Shown: positions 1 to 6,418 of the stretch, one piece after another | How the letters are laid out: each line of letters opens with the position of its first letter | Numbering within the stretch: position 1 is the first letter of the stretch | From: Chloroflexota bacterium | GTDB taxonomy: Bacteria; Chloroflexota; Anaerolineae; JAADDB01 | Assembly: GCA_013154135.1 (NCBI GenBank) | Contig: JAADDB010000072.1 | Span: forward strand, 1-9,490 | Reading direction: 5' to 3' | DNA: 9,490 nucleotides | Notes under the pieces: model-generated | Database searches by the model: none | The model's input: only the letters and a program-made list of their open reading frames with translations | What the model was told of the DNA's origin: nothing | Program-made: the position numbers and the translations under genes

Positions 1-91
1 CGGACCCGTCCGCCGCCGAGATGAATGTCATTCAACAGGAAGAAGGGCGTTTTTGAGATAGAAGTTTGTTGAATTTTTTCCCTGAGGAACC

Positions 92-142
92 GTTTTGCGT
101 GTGTGCGGGCCGGGCTTCGCCCGGCCCGCACACACGCAAAAC
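92..142. repeat. Perfect hairpin L1 (24-bp arms, 3-nt loop)
   Basis: The arms at 92-115 and 119-142 are exact reverse complements, and the loop TTC is at 116-118. The left arm begins GTTTTGCGTGTG and ends CCGGGC. The flanks can extend the pairing imperfectly, because TCTCTCC after the right arm partly matches the GAGG before the left arm. No T-run follows on either strand, so it does not look like a standard intrinsic terminator. It can form a strong stem in RNA or a cruciform in DNA. Confidence 0.95.
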
Positions 143-273
143 TCTCTCCAGGCACGGGGCAAGGACGCCGGTGCCCCGCCAAGGCTCGGACCCGTCCGCC
201 GCCAAGGTACTCCGGAGGGGAAGGGATCCGTTTTTGAGGTAGGAGTTTGTTGTTTTCTCCCCCGGAGAGAATT

Positions 274-324
274 GTTTTGTGTGCGTGGTGGGCGGGCGAA
301 GCCCGCCCACCACGCACACAAAAC
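274..324. repeat. Perfect hairpin L2 (24-bp arms, 3-nt loop)
   Basis: The arms at 274-297 and 301-324 are exact reverse complements, with loop GAA at 298-300, the complement of the L1 loop. The left arm begins GTTTTGTGTGCG and ends GGCGGGC. Its arm differs from the L1 arm at five positions, and all five are compensated in the other arm. Flanking GGAGAGA (264-270) and TCTTTCT (325-331) can lengthen the stem beyond a 3-nt bulge. Confidence 0.95.
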
Positions 325-443
325 TCTTTCTATGCACGGGGCGAGAACGTCGTTGCCCCGCCAAGGTACGGACCCGTCCGCCGCCAATGGTGACGTTCTT
401 TCTCTAGCCCGATATCAAAGGACCATTCTGACATTCCCCCTTT

Positions 444-475
444 AATCGTTAATCGTTACTCGTTACTCTTTTACT
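444..475. repeat. Short 7-nt tandem repeat (CGTTAAT / CGTTACT)
   Basis: After TAAT at 443-446 come CGTTAAT (447-453), CGTTACT (454-460), CGTTACT (461-467) and a drifted CTTTTACT (468-475). The preceding bases 404-443 align with 8663-8705, which also precede a heptamer run at 8706-8736. The run is therefore a fixed part of the larger repeat family, not chance low complexity. It marks the gene-side edge of the left array. Confidence 0.8.
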
Positions 476-571
476 CCTGTTCGCCAGCCAGGGGTGTTTG
501 TCCAAAGTCCAGATGATATGTCGGGCAATCAAATGAGTACCTGAAAATTTGAAAAGAATGTTTCACAGCCC

Positions 572-601
572 TTGACATTTGGGGATATATTCGCGTATAA
601 T
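572..601 (+). promoter_or_regulatory. Sigma-70 promoter for the S1-domain gene
   Basis: A perfect TTGACA (572-577) is separated by 18 bp from a perfect TATAAT (596-601). Transcription would start near 608, giving a leader of about 55 nt that ends in the ribosome site AGGAGGAG (649-656). The 96 bp between the repeat array and this promoter (476-571) hold nothing else I can identify. Confidence 0.88.
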
Positions 602-648
602 AGATGGTGTATCCCGAGAAAAAAGCTAACGCCACACCAGGAATGCTG

Positions 649-656
649 AGGAGGAG
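649..656 (+). promoter_or_regulatory. Strong ribosome binding site of the S1-domain gene
   Basis: AGGAGGAG lies six bases before the ATG at 663 and fixes that start over later in-frame ATG codons. Confidence 0.85.
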
Positions 657-662
657 ACCGCG

Positions 663-1646
663 ATGTACAAAAGTTCTGAATTCCCCTGGCAGCCCGATGA
701 GTCCTACTGGGAAGCACTGATGAGTCAAGGAGAGTTCGCTCACCCCGCGTCTTCACCCCTCCCGTCGGAACGGCCGAAAACATCCCCACCTCGCTTGAGC
801 CCGTCTCGTTCCCGATCCCGTGACCTCCCTTGGCAGCAGGGCAACCCCGAAGATTGGGATCGGGCTGAGGATGACATGCGGAACCACCGCATCCTCAACC
901 TGCCCGTCAACGGGTGCAACAAGGGCGGCGTGTTGGTCGCCTACTACTCCATCCAAGGATTTGTTCCCACATCCCACATGCTGAACTTGCCCCGTCTGCC
1001 GGACATCGAAGAACGACTGCGTGTGCTCAGCGAGAAGATCGGCCAAATCCTTCGCCTTCGCATCATCGAAATCGACCGGGAGCGAGGACGCTTAATCCTC
1101 TCGGAACGCGCGGCCCTGGAAGACGAACGAGCCCTTCGCCTTTGGCAAACCATCCAACCCGGTGATATCCTAGAAGGGACGGTCACACGCCTGGCCCCCT
1201 ACGGGGCCTTCGTGGACATCGGCGGTGTGGAAGGATTGGTCCACATCTCCGAGCTCTCCTGGTCCCGGGTGGAAAACACGGCCGATGTGGTCCGCCCCGG
1301 GGACAAGGTTCGGGTTTACGTGCTGGGCCTGAAGCCCACTCAGCGCAAGATCGCGTTGAGCATCAAGCGCCTTCAACCCGACCCGTGGGAAGGGGTGGAA
1401 GAACGCTATCATGTGGGCGATGAGCTGGAGGGGACGGTTACCCACGTTGTCCACTTTGGCATTTTCGTGCGGGTGGAAGAGGGATTGGAAGGGCTCATCC
1501 ACGTGTCTGATTTGAGCGTGCGTGGGTGGCCCGCCCCCCAGGAGGTGGCCCAGGAAGGGGATCGGGTACGGGTGCGAGTGAAGGAAGTGAACGGAAAGAG
1601 CCGGCGTTTGGCCCTTGTGCTGGAGGAGGTACAGACGCCGTCATGA
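663..1646 (+). CDS. S1-domain RNA-binding protein (short ribosomal protein S1 homologue)
   Basis: A 327-residue protein. Residues 1-75 are hydrophilic and rich in Pro, Ser and Arg (an SPSRSRSRD stretch near 46-54) and look disordered. Three S1 OB-fold domains follow: about 78-150 (nKGG...GFVPTS and EIDRERGRLILSER, typical of a central bS1 repeat), 166-237 (GTVTRLAPYGAFVDIGGVEGLVHISEL) and 251-324 (a diverged copy with GLIHVSDLS). Such proteins bind single-stranded RNA and help load mRNA on the 30S subunit. Full-length enterobacterial S1 has six domains, so this is either the compact S1 of its lineage or a paralogue. The start is supported by AGGAGGAG six bases upstream and a consensus promoter. 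ftsK follows after 24 bp and is probably co-transcribed. I am confident of the domains and less sure that it is the organism's main S1. Confidence 0.9.
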   Translation: MYKSSEFPWQPDESYWEALMSQGEFAHPASSPLPSERPKTSPPRLSPSRSRSRDLPWQQGNPEDWDRAEDDMRNHRILNLPVNGCNKGGVLVAYYSIQGFVPTSHMLNLPRLPDIEERLRVLSEKIGQILRLRIIEIDRERGRLILSERAALEDERALRLWQTIQPGDILEGTVTRLAPYGAFVDIGGVEGLVHISELSWSRVENTADVVRPGDKVRVYVLGLKPTQRKIALSIKRLQPDPWEGVEERYHVGDELEGTVTHVVHFGIFVRVEEGLEGLIHVSDLSVRGWPAPQEVAQEGDRVRVRVKEVNGKSRRLALVLEEVQTPS

Positions 1647-1670
1647 TGTTGTGAGTGAGGCGGGAATCCA

Positions 1671-3821
1671 TTGAAGCGACAAAGACGCCCGCATACCAGG
1701 CGACAGGACTCCCTCATTCCGCGCGTGCTCGCGCGCGGGAAGGCATGGGCGCGCGCGCTGAAAAAGTCCCGCCGGCCTCCTACCCAGGTTCTCCTCTCCC
1801 TCCGATGGGTACTCCTTCTGCCGCTTCTCCTCGGGGTCATTGCCTTACTCCCCGGCTCGGTTGGGGATGGCCTTTGGCAACGTTGGGCTTCCTTGTGGGG
1901 ATGGGGCGCCTGGCCCTTGAGCCTCCTCCTCGCGGTTTTTGCCTGGCAGCCCACTCTCCTCACCGCTCTGCGCGAACAGGACCCCCGTTGGCTTCTCGGT
2001 CTGGAACTCCTCCTGTGGGGCAGCGCGGTCCTGGTAAGCCTGTACTCCCAGGACACCAAGGCCGGTTGGATCGCGTGGGCCACGGCCTGGGTTTTGACCC
2101 GCGTTCTCGGCGTGTCGGCCGCGCGAGGGGTGGCCTGGATATGGGTGTTGGCCAGTCTGTACCTGGTGCTCCGCTTTCTCCCCTGGACGTTGGATCGGCA
2201 GGTGTTTTGGGAATGGTGGGTGTGGATTCGCGCCCAAATAGGCCCCTGGCTGGGCTGGCATTTGCCCAGCCGACCGCGCGTGCAGAGTCCCAGCCTTTGG
2301 TCCCGCGCGCGGCGTGAAGCCCGGCAACAACTGGTCCGACTTCACCGCCATCTGGCCCGTCCCTCGTCCTCCACGCCCCCTCAACCGACCATCGAGACGG
2401 ATTACGGCCTGCCGCCCCTCTCCCTCCTGGAGATGGACGAATACGGTGAGGGCTTAAGCCAGGACGTGCGGCGTCAGGCCGACCTGATCCGGCGCACCCT
2501 GGAAGGCTTTCGGGTCCCCGTGCGGATCGTGGAGATCAACCAGGGGCCGGCCGTGACCCAATTCTGCGTCCAGCCCTTGAGTATCAAGCGGGGGGGCAAA
2601 GTGCGCCGGATCTCCGTGCGCCAGATCCTCGCCCATCAGGAAGACCTGGCCTTGGTCTTGGCGGCCAGTCCTTTGCGCATCGAAGCGCCCGTCCCGGGCA
2701 AACCTTACGTGGGCATCGAAGTCCCGAACAAGCAAATAGCGGTGGTCCGTTTGGGGGGGCTTTTGCGCACCGAGGCCTTCCAACGCATTCGGAGTCCTTT
2801 GGCCTTGGCCCTGGGCCGGGATGTGACCGGGCATCCTGTGGTGTCCGATCTGACCAAGTTGCCCCACTTGCTCATCGCCGGCGCCACGGGATCGGGCAAA
2901 TCTGTGGCCATTGCCTCCATGTTGGTCACCTGGCTGATGCGCAACACGCCCCACGACTTACGCCTTCTCCTCATCGATCCCAAACGGGTGGAACTCTCCG
3001 TGTTCAACGGGATTCCCCACCTGTTGGGGCGGGTGGTGACAGAGGTGGATGATGTGCTCCGCGCGCTCACCTGGGTGACCCTGCAGATGGACGACCGATA
3101 TCGCATGTTCCGGCGGGCCAAAGTGCGCAACATCGACGGGTACAACATGTGGGCGCGGGCGAACAAGAAGCCCACCTTGCCCTACATCGCGGTGGTCGTG
3201 GATGAGTTGGCGGACATTATGTTGGCCACCAAGGGGGAGGTGGAGTACATGTTGGCTCGTCTGGCGCAGATGGCTCGGGCCACGGGGATTCACCTGGTAG
3301 TGGCCACCCAGCGTCCCAGTGTGGATGTGATCACCGGGCTCATCAAGGCGAACTTCCCCGCGCGTCTGGCCTTTGCCGTGGCTTCCCAGGTGGATTCTCG
3401 CGTTATCCTGGATGCCCCGGGCGCGGAAGCCCTTCTGGGCCGCGGCGATGCCCTCTTCCACCCCCCGGATCGGCCCAGTCCGATCCGGCTTCAGGGTGCG
3501 TATGTATCCGACGAGGAGATTGAGCGGGTGGTCCAATGGTGGTTGGCCCATGGCGGGGAGCCGGAAGGCCCCTCCGTGCCCTGGGCGCACATCGAACTGG
3601 AAGGGGAAAAACCCCTCATAGAGCAGGCCATCGAGCTCATCCGGGGCCAGGAGCGGGTGTCCGCGTCCTTCCTTCAGCGCAGGTTGCGCATCAGTTTCAA
3701 GCGGGCCCAGCAGTTGATCGAGGAATTGGAGGCCATGGGCTGGGTAGGCCCTGACGAAGGAGGTGGACAAGGCCGTCTTGTCCTGGGCCCGGACCAAGGA
3801 CGGGATGGAGTGGATGTTTGA
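1671..3821 (+). CDS. ftsK: DNA translocase, FtsK/SpoIIIE family
   Basis: A 716-residue ATP-driven DNA pump anchored at the division septum, expected to clear and sort chromosome ends. A very basic N-tail (1-39) precedes four or five membrane helices (about 40-61, 81-100, 107-125, 131-148, 153-172). A short Arg-rich and Pro-rich linker follows (200-245). The alpha domain starts near 250 (LSLLEMDEYG) and leads into the RecA-like motor with Walker A GATGSGKS (404-411), IDPKRVELSVF (435-445), Walker B VVVDELAD (508-515) and VVATQRPSVDVITG (543-556). A winged-helix gamma domain ends the protein (about 646-695). All parts are present; the linker is much shorter than in E. coli FtsK. In the gamma helix, two positions that contact KOPS in E. 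coli appear changed (K677, Q681). The start is TTG: an in-frame stop lies at 1656-1658 and no ATG sits nearby. The ribosome site is weak (GAGGCGGG), so the exact start is uncertain. Confidence 0.93.
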   Translation: MKRQRRPHTRRQDSLIPRVLARGKAWARALKKSRRPPTQVLLSLRWVLLLPLLLGVIALLPGSVGDGLWQRWASLWGWGAWPLSLLLAVFAWQPTLLTALREQDPRWLLGLELLLWGSAVLVSLYSQDTKAGWIAWATAWVLTRVLGVSAARGVAWIWVLASLYLVLRFLPWTLDRQVFWEWWVWIRAQIGPWLGWHLPSRPRVQSPSLWSRARREARQQLVRLHRHLARPSSSTPPQPTIETDYGLPPLSLLEMDEYGEGLSQDVRRQADLIRRTLEGFRVPVRIVEINQGPAVTQFCVQPLSIKRGGKVRRISVRQILAHQEDLALVLAASPLRIEAPVPGKPYVGIEVPNKQIAVVRLGGLLRTEAFQRIRSPLALALGRDVTGHPVVSDLTKLPHLLIAGATGSGKSVAIASMLVTWLMRNTPHDLRLLLIDPKRVELSVFNGIPHLLGRVVTEVDDVLRALTWVTLQMDDRYRMFRRAKVRNIDGYNMWARANKKPTLPYIAVVVDELADIMLATKGEVEYMLARLAQMARATGIHLVVATQRPSVDVITGLIKANFPARLAFAVASQVDSRVILDAPGAEALLGRGDALFHPPDRPSPIRLQGAYVSDEEIERVVQWWLAHGGEPEGPSVPWAHIELEGEKPLIEQAIELIRGQERVSASFLQRRLRISFKRAQQLIEELEAMGWVGPDEGGGQGRLVLGPDQGRDGVDV

Positions 3822-3847
3822 CACCCCCTCCGCGCGTTCGGTATAAT
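3818..3847 (+). promoter_or_regulatory. tRNA-Val promoter overlapping the ftsK stop codon
   Basis: TTGACA (3818-3823) and TATAAT (3842-3847) are both perfect, with an 18-bp spacer. The ftsK stop codon TGA (3819-3821) lies inside the -35 box. Transcription should begin near 3854, about 17 nt before the mature tRNA. Confidence 0.9.
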
Positions 3848-3870
3848 CGAGCCCGGATGTTCGGCATCGT

Positions 3871-3944
3871 GGGCGGTTAGCTCAGCTGGTTAGAGCGCCT
3901 CCCTTACAAGGAGGAGGTCAGAGGTTCGAGTCCTCTACCGCCCA
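3871..3944 (+). tRNA. tRNA-Val (anticodon UAC)
   Basis: A full cloverleaf is visible. The acceptor GGGCGGT (3871-3877) pairs with ACCGCCC ending at 3943, and the discriminator is A3944. The D stem is GCTC/GAGC. The anticodon stem CCTCC (3898-3902) pairs with GGAGG (3910-3914) around loop CTTACAA, with anticodon TAC at 3905-3907. The T stem AGAGG/CCTCT encloses TTCGAGT. It reads GUA and, with U34 modification, other valine codons. CCA is not encoded, so it must be added after transcription. A T-rich stretch (TGTTTTTCTG) follows from about 3948 and may end the transcript, although I see no clean terminator stem. Confidence 0.97.
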
Positions 3945-4040
3945 CTTGTTTTTCTGTGGGGTTAACGAGCAAGGGACGGGTTTGTCCGTCCATCCGCACG
4001 TCGATTCACGATCGCCCATGGTCCATTTACGGAGAACCAC

Positions 4041-5117
4041 ATGGAACGGAAACCGCGAGTGGGGATTATTGGAGTAGGATGGGGCGCTCGTGTCCAGATC
4101 CCGGCCTTTCGGGCCACCGGATGGGAGGTGGTGGCCATTGTGGGCCGGACCCAGGATAAGGTCCAGCGCATCGCGGCCCAATACGCCATCCCCCACGCGT
4201 TCACCGATTACCGCATGCTCCTCGACCTCCCCCAAGTGGACCTGGTCAGCATTGTCACCCCACCGGTGTGGCACAAGGAGATGTCCATTGCTGCCCTTCA
4301 AGCGGGCAAACACGTCCTCTGCGAAAAGCCCACCGCGCTGAACGCTCAAGAAGCTCGGGAAATGTGGCAAGCAGCCCTGGCTTCAGACCGGATTGCCCTC
4401 ATCGACCATGAGCTCCGTTTCCTCCCCACCTGGCAGAAGGGGCATGACCTCATCCGCGAAGGGTACATCGGCGAGTTGTACCACCTCACTTACACTTTTC
4501 GTTCCGGCTCACGTCGGACACCGGAGCGGCCGTGGAATTGGTGGTTCGACGCGGCCCAGGGCGGAGGCGTCCTGGCCGCGCTGGGGTCCCACATGATCGA
4601 CACCATGCGCTGGTGGTTCGGGGAGATCACGGAGGTGACCGGCACGCTGGCCACGTTTTTCAAGGAACGTCGAGACCCGGCCACCGGGAAAGCACGCCCC
4701 GTCACCGCGGATGAGTACGCGGCTTTCCTCGCCCGTTTTGCTCACGACGGGTACGCGGAGGCGAGTACAAGCGTGGTCGCGGTGGGCAACAACGAGCAGC
4801 ACATGGTCGCCTTCGGCAGTGAGGGGTTCATTCTGGTGGATGAGGAGACCCGCCTGTGGGGACAGAGGTATGATGAATCGGGGCCCATGCACAACTTCAC
4901 CCAACCCGATAGACACCCGGCCCATCCTTCCGAGTTGGGGGATAACCCGTTCGCCATCGCCACTGTCCACCTGGCCGAGGCGTTGGCCCACGCCATTCGG
5001 GACCACGATCTCTCCTGGTTAGCCCCCGCAGCCACCTTCGAGGATGGCTTACACAACCAGGAAGTCCTGGACGCCATCCGTAAGGCTCACGTGACGCGAC
5101 AATGGCAAACGGTGTAA
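4041..5117 (+). CDS. Gfo/Idh/MocA-family NAD(P)-dependent oxidoreductase
   Basis: A 358-residue soluble enzyme. Residues 6-35 form the Rossmann start with GIIGVGWGA (8-16). VDLVSIVTPPVWHKEM (66-81) and the hallmark EKP (95-97) follow. The C-terminal half has the family alpha/beta fold with DHELRFLP (122-129) and GGGVLAALGSHMIDTMRW (174-191), where H184 and D187 match the usual GxHxxD motif. Relatives oxidise or reduce hydroxyl groups on sugars, inositols and similar compounds using NAD(P). The sequence alone does not give the substrate, and no sugar transporter or kinase sits nearby. GGAG at 4031-4034 lies six bases before the ATG. The 3' end overlaps the YihY gene by 16 bases in another frame. 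No clear promoter is visible in 3945-4040, so it may be read from the tRNA promoter. Confidence 0.93.
   Translation: MERKPRVGIIGVGWGARVQIPAFRATGWEVVAIVGRTQDKVQRIAAQYAIPHAFTDYRMLLDLPQVDLVSIVTPPVWHKEMSIAALQAGKHVLCEKPTALNAQEAREMWQAALASDRIALIDHELRFLPTWQKGHDLIREGYIGELYHLTYTFRSGSRRTPERPWNWWFDAAQGGGVLAALGSHMIDTMRWWFGEITEVTGTLATFFKERRDPATGKARPVTADEYAAFLARFAHDGYAEASTSVVAVGNNEQHMVAFGSEGFILVDEETRLWGQRYDESGPMHNFTQPDRHPAHPSELGDNPFAIATVHLAEALAHAIRDHDLSWLAPAATFEDGLHNQEVLDAIRKAHVTRQWQTV
5042..5079 (+). other. Stem-loop inside the oxidoreductase gene, just before the YihY start
   Basis: GGATGGC (5042-5048) pairs perfectly with GCCATCC (5073-5079). Inside, CCAGG (5057-5061) pairs with CCTGG (5066-5070) around a 4-nt loop. 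The two helices are joined by an uneven internal loop (8 and 2 nt). It ends 22 bases before the YihY ATG, which has no ribosome site of its own. A role in translational coupling is only an inference, and the element also encodes conserved enzyme residues. Confidence 0.4.
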
Positions 5118-5971
5118 AACGCCAGACGTGGGGCTCCATCCTCCGACGGTTGGGCCGCACGTTGCGGATGACGATAACGCTGTACAGTACGTTGGAGACC
5201 GGGCAGCGCGCCGCGGCTTTGGCTTATTACAGCCTTCTCTCCTTGTTCCCCTTACTCCTTCTCCTGGTCAGCTTTCTGAGCCGTTGGGTGACAACCGCGA
5301 CGGCGCAGCAGACGGTTTTGACTTTGCTCCGGACGATTTCCCCCCTGGTCCCCGACCTGGTGGTGGAGAACATTGAATATGTGGTGGCCGCGCGCGGTTC
5401 TTTGAACGCCATTGCCGCGGTGGGGTTGATTTGGTCCGCGTCGGGATTGTTCGCGGCCATTATCCAGTCCCTGGACCGGGTATGGGGCGGGGAAGCGGGT
5501 CGCGCGTTTTGGGAGCACCGGCTGATCTCCCTTCTTCTGGTGACGGGTGTTCTCCTGTTGTTCATCATTTCCATCATCGTGGGGAGCATCTTGAGCATCC
5601 TGCCCCAGGTGATCGCTTTCCTCCTCCCCTTGGACCATGTGTGGCTCCTGCGGTGGTGGCAATATGTGCCCACGTTGGTCTCCCTGGGCATGGATGTTTT
5701 CCTCTACGCGCTCCTGTACCGCTATTTGCCCCATCGGCGTCCTCCGTGGCCCGCCGTGTGGGCCGGCGCGGTTGTCGCGGGTTTGGGATGGAATGGGGCA
5801 AAAGTGGGATTTGCCCTGTACTTGCGACACTTTGCCCGGTATGGTCTGGTGTACGGCACCTTGGCCACGTTGGTCGCGTTTCTCTTTTGGATATATTTGA
5901 GCGGTTTGGTACTCTTGATCGGCGCGGAATTTGGTTTTGCATGGGAGCGCGTCATGATGAAAGAGGCTTGA
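5102..5971 (+). CDS. YihY/BrkB-family inner-membrane protein
   Basis: A 289-residue membrane protein. A basic N-tail (1-22) precedes the family signature AAALAYYSLLSLFPLLLLL (37-55). About six hydrophobic segments lie near 37-60, 103-124, 142-166, 187-207, 217-242 and 253-279. Other family-typical parts are WSASGLFAAIIQSLDRVWG (111-129), RYLPHRRPPWPAVWAGA (207-223) and YGTLATLVAFLFWIYLSG (251-268). The family was once annotated as ribonuclease BN, but that activity belongs to another protein. The true role is unknown; transport or envelope functions have been suggested. The ATG lies inside the oxidoreductase gene (16-base overlap) and no Shine-Dalgarno is in place, so translation probably depends on coupling. 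A later start at ATG 5168 is possible but would trim the basic tail. The stop codon overlaps the ferredoxin -35 box. Confidence 0.9.
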   Translation: MANGVKRQTWGSILRRLGRTLRMTITLYSTLETGQRAAALAYYSLLSLFPLLLLLVSFLSRWVTTATAQQTVLTLLRTISPLVPDLVVENIEYVVAARGSLNAIAAVGLIWSASGLFAAIIQSLDRVWGGEAGRAFWEHRLISLLLVTGVLLLFIISIIVGSILSILPQVIAFLLPLDHVWLLRWWQYVPTLVSLGMDVFLYALLYRYLPHRRPPWPAVWAGAVVAGLGWNGAKVGFALYLRHFARYGLVYGTLATLVAFLFWIYLSGLVLLIGAEFGFAWERVMMKEA

Positions 5972-5996
5972 CATTTCCCATGCTTTCCCCTACAAT
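5968..5996 (+). promoter_or_regulatory. Ferredoxin promoter overlapping the YihY stop codon
   Basis: TTGACA (5968-5973) and TACAAT (5991-5996) have a 17-bp spacer. The TGA of the YihY gene (5969-5971) lies inside the -35 box. The expected start is near 6003, giving a leader of about 74 nt before the ferredoxin ATG. Confidence 0.85.
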
Positions 5997-6021
5997 CGAT
6001 CTGTCTTACGTGTGGTTGTGT

Positions 6022-6043
6022 TGGACCGCCCAAGTGAGGTCCA
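6022..6043 (+). other. Small inverted repeat in the ferredoxin leader
   Basis: TGGACC (6022-6027) and GGTCCA (6038-6043) are exact complements around a 10-nt loop, within the untranslated leader and 19 bases before the ribosome site. It could be an RNA hairpin or a dyad operator near +20. With only six pairs it may be chance. Confidence 0.35.
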
Positions 6044-6062
6044 GCTGGAAGATTTCTTGGAG

Positions 6063-6070
6063 AAGGAGGG
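6063..6070 (+). promoter_or_regulatory. Strong ribosome binding site of the ferredoxin gene
   Basis: AAGGAGGG lies six bases before the ATG at 6077. It is close to a perfect anti-Shine-Dalgarno match and suggests high expression. Confidence 0.85.
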
Positions 6071-6076
6071 AAACCC

Positions 6077-6355
6077 ATGACGCACGTTATTACCCGTCTT
6101 TGTATTCGCGATGGTGCATGCATGGAGGTATGTCCGGTCGAGTGTATCGTACCGGGCTTCCCCGAGGACGAATGGCCGCTTTACTACATTGACCCGGATA
6201 CCTGCATCGACTGCGGTGCTTGTGTGCCTGAGTGCCCTGTGGATGCCATCTTCCCTGAAGAGGACGTCCCTGAGGAGTACATTGAGGACATCGAGCTGAA
6301 CCGCAAGTTCTTCACCGAAGGGCCTGGGTACAGTGCGTTGGAGCAGATCTCATAA
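6077..6355 (+). CDS. Two-cluster ferredoxin with a CxxDxxC site
   Basis: A 92-residue cytoplasmic electron carrier. The first cluster motif is C9-x2-D12-x2-C15-x3-C19-P and the second is C43-x2-C46-x2-C49-x3-C53-P. By the usual crossed ligation, cluster I would use C9, D12, C15 and C53, and cluster II would use C43, C46, C49 and C19. Asp replaces the second Cys of motif I, as in Pyrococcus furiosus ferredoxin and one Desulfovibrio africanus ferredoxin, where the cluster can switch between [3Fe-4S] and [4Fe-4S]. C23 is an extra cysteine. The insert between motifs (24-42, VPGFPEDEWPLYYIDPD) and the acidic tail (60-92) resemble the longer seven-iron and eight-iron ferredoxins of Chloroflexota, Thermus and relatives. 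The gene has its own promoter, strong ribosome site and terminator, so it is a single-gene transcript. The redox partner is not visible here. Confidence 0.93.
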   Translation: MTHVITRLCIRDGACMEVCPVECIVPGFPEDEWPLYYIDPDTCIDCGACVPECPVDAIFPEEDVPEEYIEDIELNRKFFTEGPGYSALEQIS

Positions 6356-6387
6356 TTCCCGGCTTGTTCACATGTGAGCGAATACAG

Positions 6388-6418
6388 ACAAGAACCCCCA
6401 GCTTCTGGGGGTTCTTGT
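6388..6418 (+). terminator. Intrinsic terminator after the ferredoxin gene
   Basis: A perfect 14-bp stem, ACAAGAACCCCCAG (6388-6401) with its complement at 6405-6418, around the loop CTT. The arm ends in a T-rich TTCTTGTGTATT stretch with no long T-run. It sits 32 bases after the ferredoxin stop and separates that transcript from the carboxylase pair. Confidence 0.8.

Larger units (their letters stand above)
1..475. repeat. Left array of modular structured repeats
   Basis: A non-coding array of about two and a half related units with a period of 182-186 bp. Each unit has, in order: the 17-nt tag CGGACCCGTCCGCCGCC (exact at 1-17, 187-203 and 369-385); an AT-richer module with a TTTGAG-rTAG-rAGTTTGTTG core (about 52-75 and 234-254); a long hairpin starting GTTTTG and ending CAAAAC; then a module with a GCACGGGGC...TGCCCCGCC inverted pair (153-180, 334-362). 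The third unit loses its hairpin after the tag and ends in 7-nt repeats. The same family returns at 8508-9490 in the same orientation. Open frames crossing this region follow the GC-rich palindromes, lack ribosome sites and look like no known protein. I infer an intergenic, possibly mobile, repeat family; its function is unknown. Confidence 0.85.

Noticed and set aside
92..324. Integron attC sites
   Set aside because: Ends are GTTTTG...CAAAAC, not RYYYAAC...GTTRRRY. The arms are perfectly paired without extrahelical bases, and there are no cassette genes or integrase.
92..324. Ordinary intrinsic terminators
   Set aside because: No T-run follows either stem on either strand, and the stems occur in multicopy arrays away from most gene ends.
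28..445. Open frames on both strands across the left repeats (110-119 residues)
   Set aside because: They follow the GC-rich palindromes, repeat their own peptide segments from unit to unit, lack ribosome sites and overlap each other. They are by-products of the repeat structure.
1..475. CRISPR array
   Set aside because: Units are 182-186 bp with internal hairpins and related, not unique, sequence between tags. There are no short uniform repeats with unrelated spacers and no cas gene.
1409..2083. Reverse-strand frame (224 residues) spanning the S1 and ftsK junction
   Set aside because: It is antisense to two convincing genes, is Arg/Ser-rich, has no motif and would cross the operon junction.
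1655..2317. GTG-started + frame (220 residues) overlapping the ftsK start
   Set aside because: It shares the ftsK 5' region in another frame. The ftsK frame has the expected basic tail and membrane helices, while this one is low complexity.
2958..3824. Long reverse-strand frame (288 residues) opposite ftsK
   Set aside because: It mirrors a clearly real FtsK motor and gamma domain. Its His/Gly/Pro-rich content is typical of antisense frames in GC-rich genes.
3974..3991. Inverted repeat GGACGG...CCGTCC between tRNA-Val and the oxidoreductase gene
   Set aside because: It has only six pairs with no T-run or link to a promoter, so it is probably chance in GC-rich sequence.
5102..5971. Annotation of the YihY-family gene as ribonuclease BN
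   Set aside because: That name is a historical misassignment. RNase BN activity belongs to a different, metallo-beta-lactamase-type enzyme, and this protein is an integral membrane protein.
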